Below are positions 47,771 through 61,878 of a DNA stretch of 64,000 nt, piece by piece. The stretch lies in the NCBI GenBank assembly GCA_949987565.1, contig OX465107.1, forward strand, positions 21,120,764 to 21,184,763, given 5' to 3'. The DNA is from Luidia sarsii (Eukaryota > Echinodermata > Asteroidea > Paxillosida > Luidiidae). How positions within the stretch are numbered: the stretch's first letter is position 1; each line of letters starts with the position of its first letter. The position numbers were made by a program, and so were the translations under genes. The notes under the pieces were generated by a model. That model saw only the letters and a program-made list of their open reading frames with translations, searched no databases and had not been told where the DNA came from.

Positions 47771-49639
47771 AGATGACTGAGTATTGGATCTGACAAGCAC
47801 ATTGCATGCCGGCTGCTTCTTTTTTTCATCCGTCCTATCCGTCCGGTACGACTAGGAGCTGAAGGAGACCGGCCGTTTTCTCGTTCTTGTGTGGTGGGGA
47901 GATCTTCAAGACGGAATTGCCACTTTATTGGTCGTTAATACTCGCCTAATGACGACCAATTACGGAGGGGAAAGGGGGGGGGGCTTGTCATCCCCTGCCA
48001 CTGTGTCATGATGAGACCTCCAGTCCCCCACCCCCACCCCCTCCCCCCCCCCTCCCGGCGACTGCTGATCAAGAAAAGGGGTCGATGAAAGACGACAAAG
48101 TTCCTCACCTTATAAACTCACCGGCCCCGGTTAATTAAGGCACGGAGGTTGATCTCCTTTTCGTTCCAGCTCCTTCTACTTCTACCTCCATGGTTATAGC
48201 ATAGGGCCTTTAGATACCTGGAGCAACTCCCAAACGCCAGGTATGATTATCATCCTCGACCTTGGCGGTAATTTGGTTCAATATTGGTTGCTGTCACCTC
48301 GCCTATCCATTTCGTGTGCACGGACTTTCATGGGCGGAGACCGGTGATAATTGGCTATTGACTGGTGTGTGTGTGTGGTGGGGGGTGTATGCGTGTGTGC
48401 AGTGGAGGGGGAGAGGAGATTTACTCAACGGATCAATGGCTTATCAGACAACCGCCCAGGGATTCGGCCAAATCCGCCACCGACAATTATCATCATCACC
48501 CCACCACCTCCCTGCATCGCCGCTGCAAGGGCCGAGGGTGTAGCAGGCCAGGGTATCACCTCGCCACCTCCCTAGGAATCCCACAACAATTTGGCAAGGA
48601 GAAAGGTGATCTAAAGACACGCGATGTATCGTTGCTGGTAGCGACGTTTTCGGTTTACGGTTATAGCGATATCCCCCAACCCCAACCTCTTCAGCCAATT
48701 GAAACACCCGGTAACACTAACAACAGTCAACACAGAACAAAGGAGTTTCAAGGCTAAAACCAATGGAGCTATTACTAGCTCCATGCTAAACAAGAACACA
48801 TAGCTACGCTGAAACAAAGGGATGTTGGTTCTGGTGTCTGCTTCGACGAGGTTCCAAATCCCCCCACACACTACCCCCTTCCCTCTCCATCCAATCCCAC
48901 GACTCCATCATGTGAGAGGGACTGAGGAAGGATTCCCGATTGAACACGACCCGTTCGGGTCAACCCGTCATAAACTCAAAACCAAAAACAGATGAAGCAA
49001 AACAACCAGTAAGTTGTCGATATGCTGCCAAACAAGGGGTGGGGGAAATACCAAGTACGTACGAGAAAAGAAAGAAGAAAAAAACCTGCTCGGTTTCATA
49101 ACACACTGGCCATGGACCGATCATAATAATTGAACAATTTACGATCGCCTGTATACGCTGTCTGAGAATACAACACAGCGAAAGCTGCGAGGCTTTTTCA
49201 GGCACAGTCACTGAGCCAATAGTGCTATAGCCTAAAGGCATTATAACGTGAACGTTTTATTCGTTACGCGCGCTTTTTAAGAGACTTTCAGAAAATGCAT
49301 GCCCCTGTCAGTGTTGAAATAAAAACGGTCGTGTCGAGGTTTTCTTCTCGGAATCGCACTTCCCCGGAGAGGATTATAATGCGATCCATTCCCGTAGGCA
49401 TTCCCGTCATCTTTAGTAAATTATGCCAGAGTTGATTTGCCCAGTGACAGCACTGCAATCATACAGCTAGCCGCGGCCTAAAACCGGGAGCGGTGCATAA
49501 CAAATCGTAGAACCATACATTGACGGTACGACCATGGTACGACTTGCACGACAGCGAATGGTCGTCTCGTAGTGGGTCGATCCGAGTGAGATGGGAATTG
49601 AAATCGAGACACTAATCGAGATGCACTATTATCGGGGGC

Positions 49640-50645
<1,006 letters not shown>

Positions 50646-50674
50646 TTTTTTCGGTAGGGGAGCGTGAGACTTAC

Positions 50675-50927
50675 CGGACTTGCCGACTCCCTCAGCCCCC
50701 AGCACCATGATCCGTGCGTCGGTCACATCCTGGTTCATGCCGTGGCCCAGGCTGTTGTTGGCCTGTGGCGGGGACTCCACCACCAGCGTGCCCTTGCAGT
50801 GCGACTCGCGGGCCCCGGCCAGCGTCCGCAGGTCGCCGGCCCCCGTGTAGCCCCCGCCCCCCTCGCCGAACCTGATCTCCGTCAGGCCCGAATCCGGGGG
50901 CGGCGTCTCGATCGACGGCGTCTTCAT
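50675..50927 (-). CDS. GTPase exon 1: N-terminal extension and P-loop
   Basis: Codes residues 1-84 plus the first base of codon 85. The ATG at 50927-50925 is the first in-frame ATG of the open frame and has G at -3. Residues 1-70 form a Gly/Pro-rich, probably disordered extension. Residues 71-76 form the first beta strand (ARIMVL), followed by the G1 motif GAEGVGKS at 77-84, which binds the nucleotide phosphates. The exon ends at a consensus donor, G|GTAAGT. Reading through the donor would run into a (CAA)n tract and give a long polyglutamine, but exon 2 restores the Ras fold exactly, so splicing is clearly intended. The long N-terminal extension is larger than in RERG itself. Confidence 0.9.
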
Positions 50928-52080
50928 CGCTCGCTCCCGGTCGGTCCAAGCGGCTCTTCCGTCAACTCGACTCGAAAGTCGAGAAACCAAACTTGTTTTT
51001 GTTTTGTTTCCAGGTTTCGCTAACTCGAAAACAAACAAATATGATCCAGCATCAGTTGACGAGGGAAACTAAGTACTCAGTATTCAATCGGGAATGAATT
51101 GAGGCCTCCTTTGCGGCAATTTAAGATTCCAAGGAGCTTTGAGGAGGAGACAGCTATGTGGCACTTTTCACCGACCGATCGCCCAGTGGTGGCACTGCGA
51201 GGGGCGGAGATGGGGTGGGTTATCGGGAGTTGTTTCCCCCATCACACGGGCGTCTGCGACTGTGTGCCGGCCCGCTGTCCGAAGCCGGCCGCTTACCGAC
51301 TGAACCGCCGAGCGAGGTGAGAGGCCGACTGGCACGCGGCTGAATCCCCGGAGGCTCGATAGATCCCGGACAGGCGGCGAACCGGGTGGGACGGTGACGA
51401 GGAGCCGATCCGGCAAGACAGAGGGAAGGGCTTCTGCTGATGATGCGAACGGCGCAGGCCGGGTTCGTTCACCCGGCAGCGACCACGCGGCGATCAATTA
51501 CCGCTCGCAAACTGACACAGAATCGGAAGAGGCGAGCGAGCGAGCGTCCCACGAGCGAGCGACTGCACTTGTGGTTCACCGGCATCAGTGGGACCAGAGA
51601 CACTGCCTTCACCAGGATGCCGAGAGGTGAGCAGAGACGAACACAGGAGCGTCAGTCAGTCTCACACGGCGGAGCTACTCAATCGTCTCCACGAGTCCAA
51701 AAGACAGCCACAATTCAACTGTCCTCTCTCTTGTTTTCTCCTCTCTCTCTTTTTGGCCAACTATCTCCTGCTTCCTCGAAAACTGCCCGCTTGTCCACAG
51801 CTATGCTCTCTGTCCGTACGTGTGGGGGTATGTGTGTCTGTGTGGTGTTTACGAACTATCTATACTCGCACGCGATTGTTCTCCCTCCGGCCGGCTATCC
51901 CACACAGCGTGCGTGCGTACCGTGCGCTCGCCTGCCCGTTCAGTCAACTGAATGCAATGCTGTGTCAATGCAATCGCAGCTCTTGCGTGGAGGAGGGGCC
52001 TCCCGACGACTGTTGCATGACGCAAAGTTTACAACCGGCGCCGGCTTCAACCTCGTACAGTAACCTTTCCGTTTTGTAAG
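50928..52080 (-). promoter_or_regulatory. GC-rich 5' flank, probable promoter/5' UTR of the GTPase gene
   Basis: This 1.1 kb upstream of the ATG is clearly richer in G, C and CpG than the rest of the intergenic DNA, with many CGAGCGAGCG-type stretches around 51.5 kb. It is open in several frames, but nothing in those frames resembles a known protein. The position directly upstream of exon 1 suggests a CpG-rich promoter and 5' UTR. No TATA box is convincing. The role is inferred from position and composition only. Confidence 0.35.
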
Positions 52081-53089
52081 GAGAACCGTGCACGGAGGAA
52101 GGAAATACTCCTCCATGGGAGAACGTAACTTGCACTTTAATCAAGACATTGTGAATCACAATTTTTTTGTGATAAATATCTGGAAATGATCAAACAAACA
52201 AACAGGCCGAGTTGCCGCAACTCCTCAATTATTTACCTCCAAAAAGTAAGTGTACATTGGGAGCGCCTTTGACTATATTACGTGATATCAGCCCTGCTGC
52301 GCTTTGCAGTAACCGTGAAGAGTGCACGAGCGGTTTCAGGTATTACGCTACACGAAACAACCGTCGGAAATTAATCCGCCACTTCACCAGCAACAGAGTA
52401 TACGTACATGTACACGGGCAATGCAAAACAAAAATATCACAGTATAAAGTCAGTACAGACTGCAGTACTTTGCCGTCGAATGCACTGGTTTCACGACGGG
52501 GGGGGTTACCTTCGAAATCAAATTGTGTTCTTGTTCGCACTTTCGTCCTTGGAATATTTCCCCCGACTATTCTCGGCTGGACAATGGCATTAATACAGAT
52601 TCAAAGGCGGAGGTTGGGAATTAAAAAATCTTGCTCGTTGGCCAATCTTGCTCGACTAAAAGAAGCCAGATTGATCTGAACATAGAGCAAGGAATGATCT
52701 GAACGATACAGGGTTGAAGACTCGCGCGAACGAATTGGCTTCCAGGAAACTCCCCCGTGTCTGTCGCGCGACTTCGACGGAAGGTCACACTCTCATTGAA
52801 GATTTCCCACAACGCCTTTGTTTGTTTTGTTTTTTTCTTCTTCAATCCAGGCATTGAATTGGACTATCTTTTATAGAAGACATCTTTGAAACAAATGACA
52901 GAGCTTCAACTTTCGGTTTCAGGAGAAGGTCGAGCTATAGGATCGATACCTCATTCCCCGAACTTTTGACAATGTTGACAATTTGATCCCTTTTGTCCCG
53001 ACGTGCAGGACATACTTTCCAATGCTCTATGTTTCTTTGATACATGGCAAAGACTAAGTTGGAAACAGTTGCGTTTCATGTGTTTTGTT
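52081..53089. other. Intergenic DNA, one unassigned frame
   Basis: A plus-strand frame at 52212-52679 (155 codons) has no recognised domain and average composition, and could be chance. Confidence 0.4.
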
Positions 53090-53860
53090 GGTTTGTTTAT
53101 GTTTGACTTTGCTTGGATCGTTTTGTTCCTTTGTTTGTTTTGGTTCGGTTGGGATCGGTGTGGTTCGGTTTGGTTTCGTTCGGAATTGTTCGTCTTATTT
53201 CGGGTCGGTGTACTTTAGTTTGGTTTGATTCGCTTTAGTTCGGTTTGATTCGGTTTAGTTCGGTTTAGTTCGGTTTGATTCGGTTTAGTTCGGTTTGATT
53301 CGGTTTAGTTCGGTTTGATTCGGTTTGGTTCGGAATGGTTCGTCTTTTGTTCGGGTCGGTGTACTTTAGTTCGGTTTGGATCGGTTCGGTTCGGTTTGGT
53401 TCGGTTCGGATCAGTTTGGTTCGGTTTGGTTTGGTTTGGATCCGCTTGGTTCTGTTTCGATCGGTTTGGTTCGGTATCGTTTGGATCGGTTCGGTTTGCC
53501 TGGGTTCGGTTTGGATCAGTTTGGTTCGGTTCGGTGTGTTTTATTTCGGTCTAGATCGATTTGGTTCGCTTTAGTTCGGTTTGGTTCGGTTTTAATGGGT
53601 TCGGTTCGCTTTAGTTTGGTTTCGATCGGTTTGGATCGGTTTGGTTCGGTTTGATTCGATTTGGTTCGGTTTGGATCGGTTTGATTCGGCTTGGTTCGCT
53701 TTAGTTCGGTTTGAATCGGTTTGGTTCGGTTTGGATCGGTTTGATTCGGCTTGGTTCGCTTTAGTTCGGTTTTAATCGGTTTGGTTCGGTTTGGATCGGT
53801 TTGATTCGGTTTGGTTCGCTTTCGATCGGTTTTGTTCGATTTTGTTCGGTTTGAGGGGGT
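53090..53860 (+). repeat. TTCGGTTTGG-type decamer minisatellite
   Basis: Ten-bp units, with TTCGGTTTGA, TTCGGTTTAG and ATCGGTTTGG variants, for about 750 bp. Confidence 0.93.
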
Positions 53861-55564
53861 TGTTTTGTTTAGCTTTGACGAGGTTTTTCCCCAATTTTAA
53901 TTCGACAAGGGTTTGTCCCGTACTCGACGTGGTATAATTAACTGCCCACTCATCTCTCATCTCAAGGTACCATAGAGCAAAGGCCGTTCAGTCAACCCCT
54001 CCACCCCCTTCTCTCCCCGAGGCTACCCAGAGATTCGGGGACGGCTATTTGAGTGCGTCTCCAGTTAATCCACTTTGTTCGCTCTCTTTTTTTCCAGCTA
54101 CTCCGTTGACGTGTGGCTTTCCACTTCAACGCTCGGAGATGCGCCGTCATTTTCTTGCCGGAGGTTGCGGCGCAAAGCCGTGTTGATCCCAGGCACGTGT
54201 GGCTGCTGGAACCAGCATCCATTTGCAAAAGATAGCACACAAAATAGCAATTACAAAAAAAAAAATAGTCATACTGCACACTGCACAAAATGTGGGCCAC
54301 CATTTTTAGCCACACGCCATAGCTCAATCGTTCTGCCGTCGAATTTGACTCGTCGCTCTTGTACCGAAAGAGGGCGCTATGTCGACTTTGAAAGGAGTGC
54401 GATAACCCGGGTAACGTTCAACGAAGTCCCCTGACAGAATATTGACGATTTTATTTCTGGGGCCAATTTTAGACAGCGGCTTATTATGTCTTCCCATCGC
54501 TTCTGTATATTTGTATGCGACTTTTTTTTTACTTTTTTAACGAGTCAATATTACTGACCTTATTTTATAACATGAAACATCTAATTGTTGTCGACTTCAA
54601 CAAAATTGGCTAATTTCTGAGATTCAATTTGAGGAACTTGACCTGATGTTTCTCGGTCCTACCTGGACCGTTCCTATGGAATAGGAACCCCTAGGTCCTC
54701 AAATGGTTTCAGATTAGCGATGTCGATCACATTGAAGGCCGTGAGAATTTGTAAGATAATCAATTGGGTGTATCACTTGGAGATTTGGGACATTCTGTAT
54801 GCTATCTTGCTCTGGTTTGGGTATAGTAGGCCTATTTATTTCACCTGATCAGAACAGATTAAGGTATTAAAGGTTCGTTGTAGTAAATGGACAAGTTTAA
54901 ATTATAGTTTTAACGTTTTAGTATTTCCTCTGTTGTTCTGTATAGGCCTAATTAGTTTGTTTGGTATAGAGTGGTCCTTCTAAGTGATTAGTCGCTTTTC
55001 ATACTGTCTATTGATTGCTAATTGGGTTTTTATTTGACTGCTCGCAAAGCCACACCATGAAAAAAGATTCCATTCAATTCAGTACATCAATCCAAAATAA
55101 TTATGATGATTGCATTTCATTGCACAGTACAGCTTTCAACTTTTCGTGACAAAAAATGCCACAAAGTTGGTCCAGAACTCACCAAGGATAATTTTGACTC
55201 ATCAGTTTTCTTTTTTCCTATCACAGATGGGACGAAGGCTTTTGTAAGCTGCCCATTCCCACCCCTGAGTCACGCCAGTGACCGAAGGGAACGCGGCCCC
55301 CCCCCCCCCCACCTTCGGGTTACCGTGCGAGTACACGAGGATAGGCTATCATGCCAGAAGCGGACATTACTAGTGCCCAGTTGAACTCTCGATGAAATGT
55401 CAATATTGTTTTTTTTTCGACCTCAACAACCGCCGCGGGCTGTCCTCTTATTATTGTTTCTGGCGGGAGAGGGATATTGTTTTGTCCCCGTCTTCTGCTC
55501 CCCACCCTCCACGTAACGTCTGTGACCTCGGATGTATTTCCCCCGTGGAGTATACGGTCAATGC
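53861..55564. other. Intergenic DNA, no gene supported
   Basis: Around 54075-54327 both strands have open frames of 111-119 codons. The DNA is GC-rich and flanked by AGAGGGCGCT at 54371, but no protein family is recognised. The rest is AT-rich. Confidence 0.4.
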
Positions 55565-55702
55565 CGGGCTTTCTCTCTCTCTCTCTCTCTCGCTGTCTGT
55601 CTGTCTGTCTGTCTGTCTCTGTCTGTCTGTCTGTATGTCTGTCTCTCTCTCTCGCTCTCTCTCTCTCCCTCTCTCTCCCTCTCTCTCTATCTCTCTCTCT
55701 CT

Positions 55703-55736
<34 letters not shown>

Positions 55737-55911
55737 CTTCTCTCTCCAGATCTCTCTCCCTCCCTCTCTCCTCTCTCTCCTCTCTCTCTCTCTCCCTCTC
55801 TCCCCTCTCTCGATATATCTATATCTCTCTCCCTCCTTCTCCTTTTCTCCCCCTCTCTCTCTCTCCCTCTCTCGCTCTCTTTCTCTCTCTCTCTTTCCCT
55901 CTCTCCTCTCC

Positions 55912-55964
<53 letters not shown>

Positions 55965-56010
55965 GATATATGTCTCTCTGTCTCTCCCTCCCCCTCTCCC
56001 CTCTCTCCTG
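55565..56010 (+). repeat. CT-rich microsatellite array
   Basis: CTCT, CTGT and ATCT runs in intergenic DNA. Confidence 0.94.
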
Positions 56011-56955
56011 CCCAATCGGCCCCCCGTGAGCGCGCGTTGCCACGGGAGACGATCAACCCGGTTTGGTATTCCAGGATCGCCTCACACCTCCCCTCTCTTG
56101 CTCAAATATTTAATCAGAAGCGAACCGGCCGGTCTACCAACCCCACTCCACCCCACTGCTCCCCCCCCCTCCCCCTCGCAAAATCTGAGTCAGTGCGTGA
56201 CTTAAAAAATCCACCAGCAATTATTCCTGTCGTTCCAACTTCAAAAGCCCACCGCTTGTGAGCTTCCGGCTATACAAATAATTTATGTTTGTTTTCCTAT
56301 TCTTTTAAGGCAGAAAGAAGAACGCCTTGTATTCGTACCAGGGAAGCTCACGACCACCGGGCCGCGTTCCCGGGAGGCCTAGAATTTGCATACAATGACG
56401 GCGTGGCGATTTGAAAGAAAGAACGGACGAAAATAATCATTTCAGTCCTCGTCATCAACTTCATTCATCCGCGGACGGAGAAGAAGAAGCTGCAATGCAA
56501 ATTATGATGTCCTCTATAATACCAATACTCTCGAACCGCCTCGTGCCGGGACCCCCGAAATCGGTGCGCCGGTGGTGTTGCTGTGCGCCGGGACCCCCGA
56601 AGTCGGGCACCACTATTGTCAAAGTTTTAAACAAAGACTTCTTCTCAGTCTAACACATAACAATAATTATATGGGGCATTGATCAAAGCTGCGTGCGGAG
56701 ACGTCCAATTTGGGCAGGTTTGACTCGCTTGCATACACGTAGTCTATTGCTATTGATTTTATTTCACAGGTATTAATTCTTCCCGGTTATGTAGCGAGCT
56801 ATCAAAATGGTGCATTTTTTAACGTATGAATATATTATAGTGACCCGGTGGCAAGTTGCTCTTTGAGTTTAATGGATACATCTACTGGCCAACCCACTGT
56901 CTCTTGGAAACTTGCCAGTGTCGGTGCAATGGATGAAGTGGCCTGCAAAGCGAAG

Positions 56956-57360
56956 CCTTCCTTCCTTCCTTCCTTCCTTTCTTCCTTCCTTCCTTCCTTC
57001 CTTCCTTCCTTCCTTCCTTCCTTCCTTCCTTCCTTCCTTCCTTCCTTCCTTCCTTCCTTCCTCCCTCCCTCCCTTCCTCCCTCCCTCCCTCCATCCCCTC
57101 CCTCCCTCCCTCCCTCCCTCCCTCCCTTCCTTCCTTCCTTCCTTCCTTCCTCCCTCCCTCCCTCCCTCCCTTCCTTCCTTCCTTCCTTCCTCCCTCCCTC
57201 CATCCCTTCCTCCCTCCCTCCCTCCCTTCCTTCCTTCCTTCCTTCCTTCCTTCTTTCCTTCCTTCCTTCCTCCCTCCATCCCTCCATCCCTCCCTCCCTC
57301 CCTCCCTCCCTTCCTTCCTTCCTTCTTTCCTTCCTTCCTTCCTTCCTTCCTTCCTTCGTT
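56956..57360 (+). repeat. CCTT/CCCT tetranucleotide array
   Basis: Alternating blocks of CCTT and CCCT units for about 400 bp. Confidence 0.96.
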
Positions 57361-58594
57361 TGTCGGGGTGCTAGGTTGTAAATTGGTATGTCTGTTTGTT
57401 AATTGTATCGGTAGATAGAAACAGTTGCTTGCTATACACACTGAATTTCATAATAACATTGAAGGTTGCTTTTTTGGTACGTCCTTCGATGAATCTCATC
57501 GAGGGTTCTGGAATGGAGAATAGTTTGCGTTCCGATAATTTCCAATTGTTTGCATCGATAATGGAGCTTGTGGGGGAGGGGTTATCGGCCTCGGAGAGAA
57601 AAGGCACCTGGTGCGTGGAGTCAGATGCAGACACTAATCGTCGCCTCAAAAAGTGCGAGTGAGCAGGGGTGAGCGCGGGTCAGTGGCCCGAATATACCGA
57701 ACTTTGACCCCCCCCTTTCCACCAGGGGCCTGTCCGAGTCGCGGCACCGGCTGTGGCTTCGATTTGCACGCAGGCCTATTGGAAGCCGCCAGCCGCTGCC
57801 TAGAAGCCACGTCCTCTACCTAGCGTCTCTTTTCGTGAACTTCGCAGCCGCTGACACCTTGAAACGGCTCGACATTGTGCAAAATGTGGACCGTAGCCGA
57901 TTATAATTCGTACACGGCCTCGTGGCTACGGCTGGGCATAAACACAAATTTATAGGGGATCGACGTAGGCCTCTAGCCAGTCGCTTCCCATAGACTCGGG
58001 TGCAAATTTAAGCCGCAGCCAATTGAATTTGGACACGGCCTTAGTTAGGGCGCCCTCCAGCGATCTTTGATACCACCTAGTCCCCAGTGTCAACCAAGTC
58101 TATATCCCGCGTGATTGCCCATTACCACGCGATCGACGATAATCCTAACAACCATTATTTTACGCAATTGCAACACCACCGCCCGTATCATTGGTCTAAC
58201 TTAGGGGGAGTTTGTAGAAGGTATATCAGTTGAAAGGAATACCTACTAAAGTTGACCTAATTATGTGCCTCGATCATTCCAACACAAATTTTATCTGATT
58301 TTTCTCCTGTATCATTAATCATTTTCGCAGACAGACGGCCTGGTAACGATTACATGTAAACAGATATAGCTCGTCTGCCGACATGTCTTTATTTATATTC
58401 CCACATGCGTCGGCGATGATTACGAATTTATTTGTAGGACATCCCGATAAGATTAGGGACGGTCCCCCCCCCCCTCCCCCAGGTGCCCACGGGGATAGAC
58501 TCGTCCCCAGTCCTCGCTCCACACTCTAGCCCAGACTCCTCGCAATCGACAGCGGGTCGGAGTATCAGCTCATGCATGCGGATTGCATGGTCGC
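57361..58594. other. Intergenic DNA, no gene seen
   Basis: Unique DNA with GGCGCCCTC at about 58050. No coding signal. Confidence 0.45.
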
Positions 58595-58599
58595 TGTAG

Positions 58600-58699
58600 A
58601 CTAGGCTGGTTCCCGTCCCCTACATGGTCTCCAGACGTCTCACGTCCTCGAGGACGTGAGACGTCTGGAGACCATGTAGGGGACGGGAACCAGCCTAGT
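58600..58699. repeat. Perfect 100-bp palindrome with no spacer
   Basis: Each 50-bp half is the exact reverse complement of the other, with the centre at CTC|GAG (58649/58650). It is flanked by the direct repeat TGTAG at 58595-58599 and 58700-58704. It may be a transposon reduced to its two ends or a foldback/template-switch insertion. Confidence 0.9.
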
Positions 58700-58829
58700 T
58701 GTAGACTCGTCAAGGTGGTTATATTTTTTTCGCTGTGCATCCTGGGTAATTTCGGATGATTAATCATGCCTACGGCGAGGCTCCTGTGTAGTCCTGTTGG
58801 TCTGTTCGTGTCAGACGATTGTGTGCATT

Positions 58830-59083
58830 TGTGACCCGGCACAGCATAATGAGGAATAACCCCACTTTTAAGATTTTGAGGTTTTCTAATGATGTGAAAG
58901 AGTATACCATTAGCTTTCAAATGATATCAAAATATAATATCCTCTAATACTTAAAATTTCCGTAAATAAAAAAAGAAAGAAAATTGATTTGTAATCGAAT
59001 TGTGAAGATACTTTAACTTCAGGCGTTGTTTACTAAAAAAGTGTTTTGGTGGGATATTCCTCATGTCATTGTGCCGGGTCACA
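58830..59083 (-). mobile_element. MITE family 1, internally deleted copy
   Basis: 254 bp in the opposite orientation. Both ends are kept, but about 190 bp of the middle is missing compared with the other copies. Confidence 0.82.
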
Positions 59084-59311
59084 TTTATTACGTAATCCGG
59101 TGTCACCAGTGTATATTGCACAATCATGTGTTGCACAGAGATGCGTTGCTCGGTGTCACTGAAAAAAACTTCCACTTGGTGCTTCCACCGTGCAAACCTT
59201 CTAGTATTATCTAGTTTCGTCTGGTTCCAATCAGTGCTGGATGTCTGACTAGGTGAAGGTTGTTATTTAGATCCCGTGCGCAATCAGATGCAAACAACAT
59301 AATGTTTCGTC

Positions 59312-59438
59312 CTTGTCACTCTGCCTTTGAGAAAGGTCCTGCTAGGGTCGAAACGTCAGGCCCACTAAATTTTGAGATTTGCATTTCGGTAATTTTTAGT
59401 CAGGAAGCAGTTTAATTGCAACATTTTTGTATATCACT
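59312..59438 (+). repeat. Family B repeat
   Basis: Intact copy from TTGTCACTCTGCC to TATATCACT, with CTGCTAGGGTCGAAACGTCA in the middle. Confidence 0.82.
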
Positions 59439-60459
59439 TTAACATCTTTAATAGTTTGTGCGTCCAACTCTCCAAATGAAATTGCATAAAGATCAAAATG
59501 ACCATGCGTGCACAAAAGCCGAAATCGCCCCTTATTGCATTCTGCAGAATCTAATTGGCATCCATATTTATTTATTTTTTTACTGCAGCTGCACCAATCG
59601 CGCAAAAATAATCAGTCACCGTCCAAGATGCTTCATCTCCAAGATTGTATTTTCAAGAAAGCGCCCTCATCGACAGTTTTAGGACAGGTTCGTCAGCTCT
59701 GACTCCCCTGTCAGTCACCTGGTGCAATCAATTGGATATTGTTTTTCTGAGCAAAGAGAACTTAAAGGTCAACTGCAATGCATTAATTTTTGGAATTTGT
59801 TTTGTTTTTATTATTTCAAATGATACTATGGTGTCAGTAAAATACATCCATGCATTTTTTTCAAATTTTAAACTATTGGAAAGAGTGTAAAAAAAAATCA
59901 TTTAAGTTTGACAGGGGGAGCAGCCACGCCCCCGTGGAGGCCGAAATTCAGGCCCAAATTTAGGGTCAGGTTCAGTTTGGTCGCCAGCGTAGGCTGTGTA
60001 CCTTTACTTTTGGGGCCTAGAGAGGGCGCTGTACAAAATGACGAGAACACGACTCCTAAAGCCTAATCAGTAGATTGGCTCGGCCACGCTTCGGTCGTTC
60101 GGTTCGGATCGTCGGCTCGCTGTGTGCTTTACATTTACAATAATGATAATCAGATTTGCACTCAGCCCCCCCCCCTTAATTAAGTGAATGCGGCTCGAGT
60201 TTACGTGTGCCGAAGGTGGTGTCCACAATCCCTTTCCTGAGTTCTGAAATAACAACCCTACAGAAACGTACGAAAAACGTACCGTACGTTAATGCAACGA
60301 AATATCCCGAGTATAACCGAACCACTCCGATTACCATTACCGATTAGGATTTAGTGCTTACCTGACGAGATGAGCGATGTTGATAGAACTGAGAAGTATG
60401 GTACATAACATGTGCATTTTATCATGATCTGAAATTCGGTGGAATTTACAATTTAGAAG
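59439..60459. other. TFIP11 upstream flank
   Basis: AT-rich with a short GC patch at 60070-60130. AGAGAGGGCGCTGTACAAAA, a CTCF-like core, lies at about 60020. No TATA box is convincing; a 5' UTR exon cannot be excluded. Confidence 0.35.
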
Positions 60460-60571
60460 ATGGATACTAAAGAAGAAGTAGAAGACTTTGAGATCACGGA
60501 CTACGACCTGCAAAATGAATTCAACATCGATAGGCCAAGGAGACGAATGACAAAGGCACAGGCGATTTACG
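60460..60571 (+). CDS. TFIP11: TFIP11 exon 1 (N terminus)
   Basis: Codes residues 1-37 plus one base. The ATG at 60460 is followed by an acidic start and then FEITDYDLQNEFN, which closely matches the TIP_N domain of tuftelin-interacting protein 11 (human has FEITDWDLQNEFN). It ends ...KAQAIY before a GGTAAGC donor at 60572. TFIP11 (yeast Ntr1/Spp382) is a nuclear G-patch protein that activates the helicase DHX15/Prp43 to release spent spliceosomes; this is family knowledge. The ATG follows AT-rich DNA without a visible TATA box. Upstream non-coding exons cannot be excluded. Confidence 0.94.
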
Positions 60572-60876
60572 GTAAGCAGAATGAGAATTCACAAACCACT
60601 GCTCTGCCACTGGCACTGTACTCAGTACTGCGCTGTGCTACTGCTACGTGCTACAGTACATGTACTTCTAGCTAGTGCTACAACTACTGAACTACATTGT
60701 ACTAGAACAATTAAGTACAACTATATTATAATATAATTACAATCGAATTAGTGAGTGGCTCAAGTTATACTCCATTTTTAACGATTTTGAATGTACGATC
60801 AAAATATCAACATCGACACAAACTCGGTTCAACCATGGAGGACACTACTCACTAGTCACTACTACTAGTGAATGTT

Positions 60877-61143
60877 GGTCAAGTCGTCCCCAAGTCAACT
60901 CGTCCCCGGGTCAACTCGTCCCCGAGTCAACTCATCCCCGAGTCAACTCGTCCCCGGGTCAACTCGTGCCCGAGTCAAGTCGTTCCCGAGTCAAGTCGTC
61001 CCCAAGTCAAGTCGTCCCCGAGTCAACTCGTCCCCGAGTCAACTCGTCCCCGGGTCAACTCGTGCCCGAGTCAAGTCGTTCCCGAGTCAAGTCGTCCCAG
61101 AGTCAAGTCGTCCCAGAGTCAAGTCGTCCCAGAGTCAAGTCGT
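60877..61143 (+). repeat. 16-bp tandem array, left arm
   Basis: About seventeen units of GTCAACTCGTCCCCGA or GTCAAGTCGTCCCAGA type. Inner units carry the CCCAGA variant, outer units CCCCGA/CCCCGG. Confidence 0.9.
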
Positions 61144-61759
61144 ACCCCGTAATCCTTTGATTCTGAAGCAGGTTTTAGCTTTCGTTCTGTTAGTGACCTT
61201 ATTGTACAGTCAAAACCCATCAACTACCGGGACCAACCTTCCCACCACCACCTAAAGACAATCTCCCGAAAGGGACTATGTCTTTACTCAAGAAAGAACC
61301 CTAAGACGCAACCATTTTCACAACATTCTGGAATGGCGCGAGCCATCCACCAACGAAACCCACCCGAACCAACCTGGAGAGGGAATCTTCCCGTGATTCC
61401 CTCCCAAAAAAACATCCACCGATGCTCCAACCATCCTGTCCCACTCCTATGTTTCTGCGGAAAAAGCATACAACCGTTTATTTTTCCCTTCCCAAAAAGG
61501 AAAACGCCAGTTTTGCCCTTTTTCTGCAAAAAAAGAAACACACAAAACCTTCGAATGTTTATTCCCTACAAACTACACTGACGGCCAAAAGATCCCGCGT
61601 GGCACCTCCGGATGAGTGGTTTATACCACGTCCGCACAAGCCTCGAAAACGAATGCGAACTGATATCACCCTGCACGATTTCGAAATATAAATCCTTGAA
61701 GAAGCGGAACACATCCTGTATTTCTCAATATTTCCAAATACAACTGAAAAGTGAGGGAC
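61144..61759. other. Core of the intron foldback element
   Basis: Unique DNA with several short plus-strand frames of under 100 codons. One has a CFCGKS-like Cys cluster near 61450. None is recognised and no transposase catalytic pattern is visible. Confidence 0.4.
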
Positions 61760-61878
61760 ATGTTGACTAGGGGACGACTTGACTCGGGGACGACTTGACT
61801 CGGGGACGACTTGACTAAGCTATCAAATTCGGGGGACGAGTTGACCCGGGGACGAGTTGACTTGGGGACGACTTGACC
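61760..61878 (-). repeat. 16-bp tandem array, right arm
   Basis: About six or seven units, the reverse complement of the left array, interrupted once by unique bases near 61815-61830. Confidence 0.88.

Larger units (their letters stand above)
46316..49639. other. Intron 1 DNA near exon 1, mostly unassigned
   Basis: Contains one TTAA MITE (47394), C/G homopolymers near 46410, 47328 and 48040, and frames of under 131 codons with no family match. Confidence 0.45.

Noticed and set aside
52212..52679. 155-codon unassigned gene
   Set aside because: No domain, no neighbouring exon and no clear splice or start support.
53992..54434. Possible exon or zinc-finger gene on either strand
   Set aside because: Both strands are open for over 110 codons, but no Cys/His spacing or family motif is convincing.
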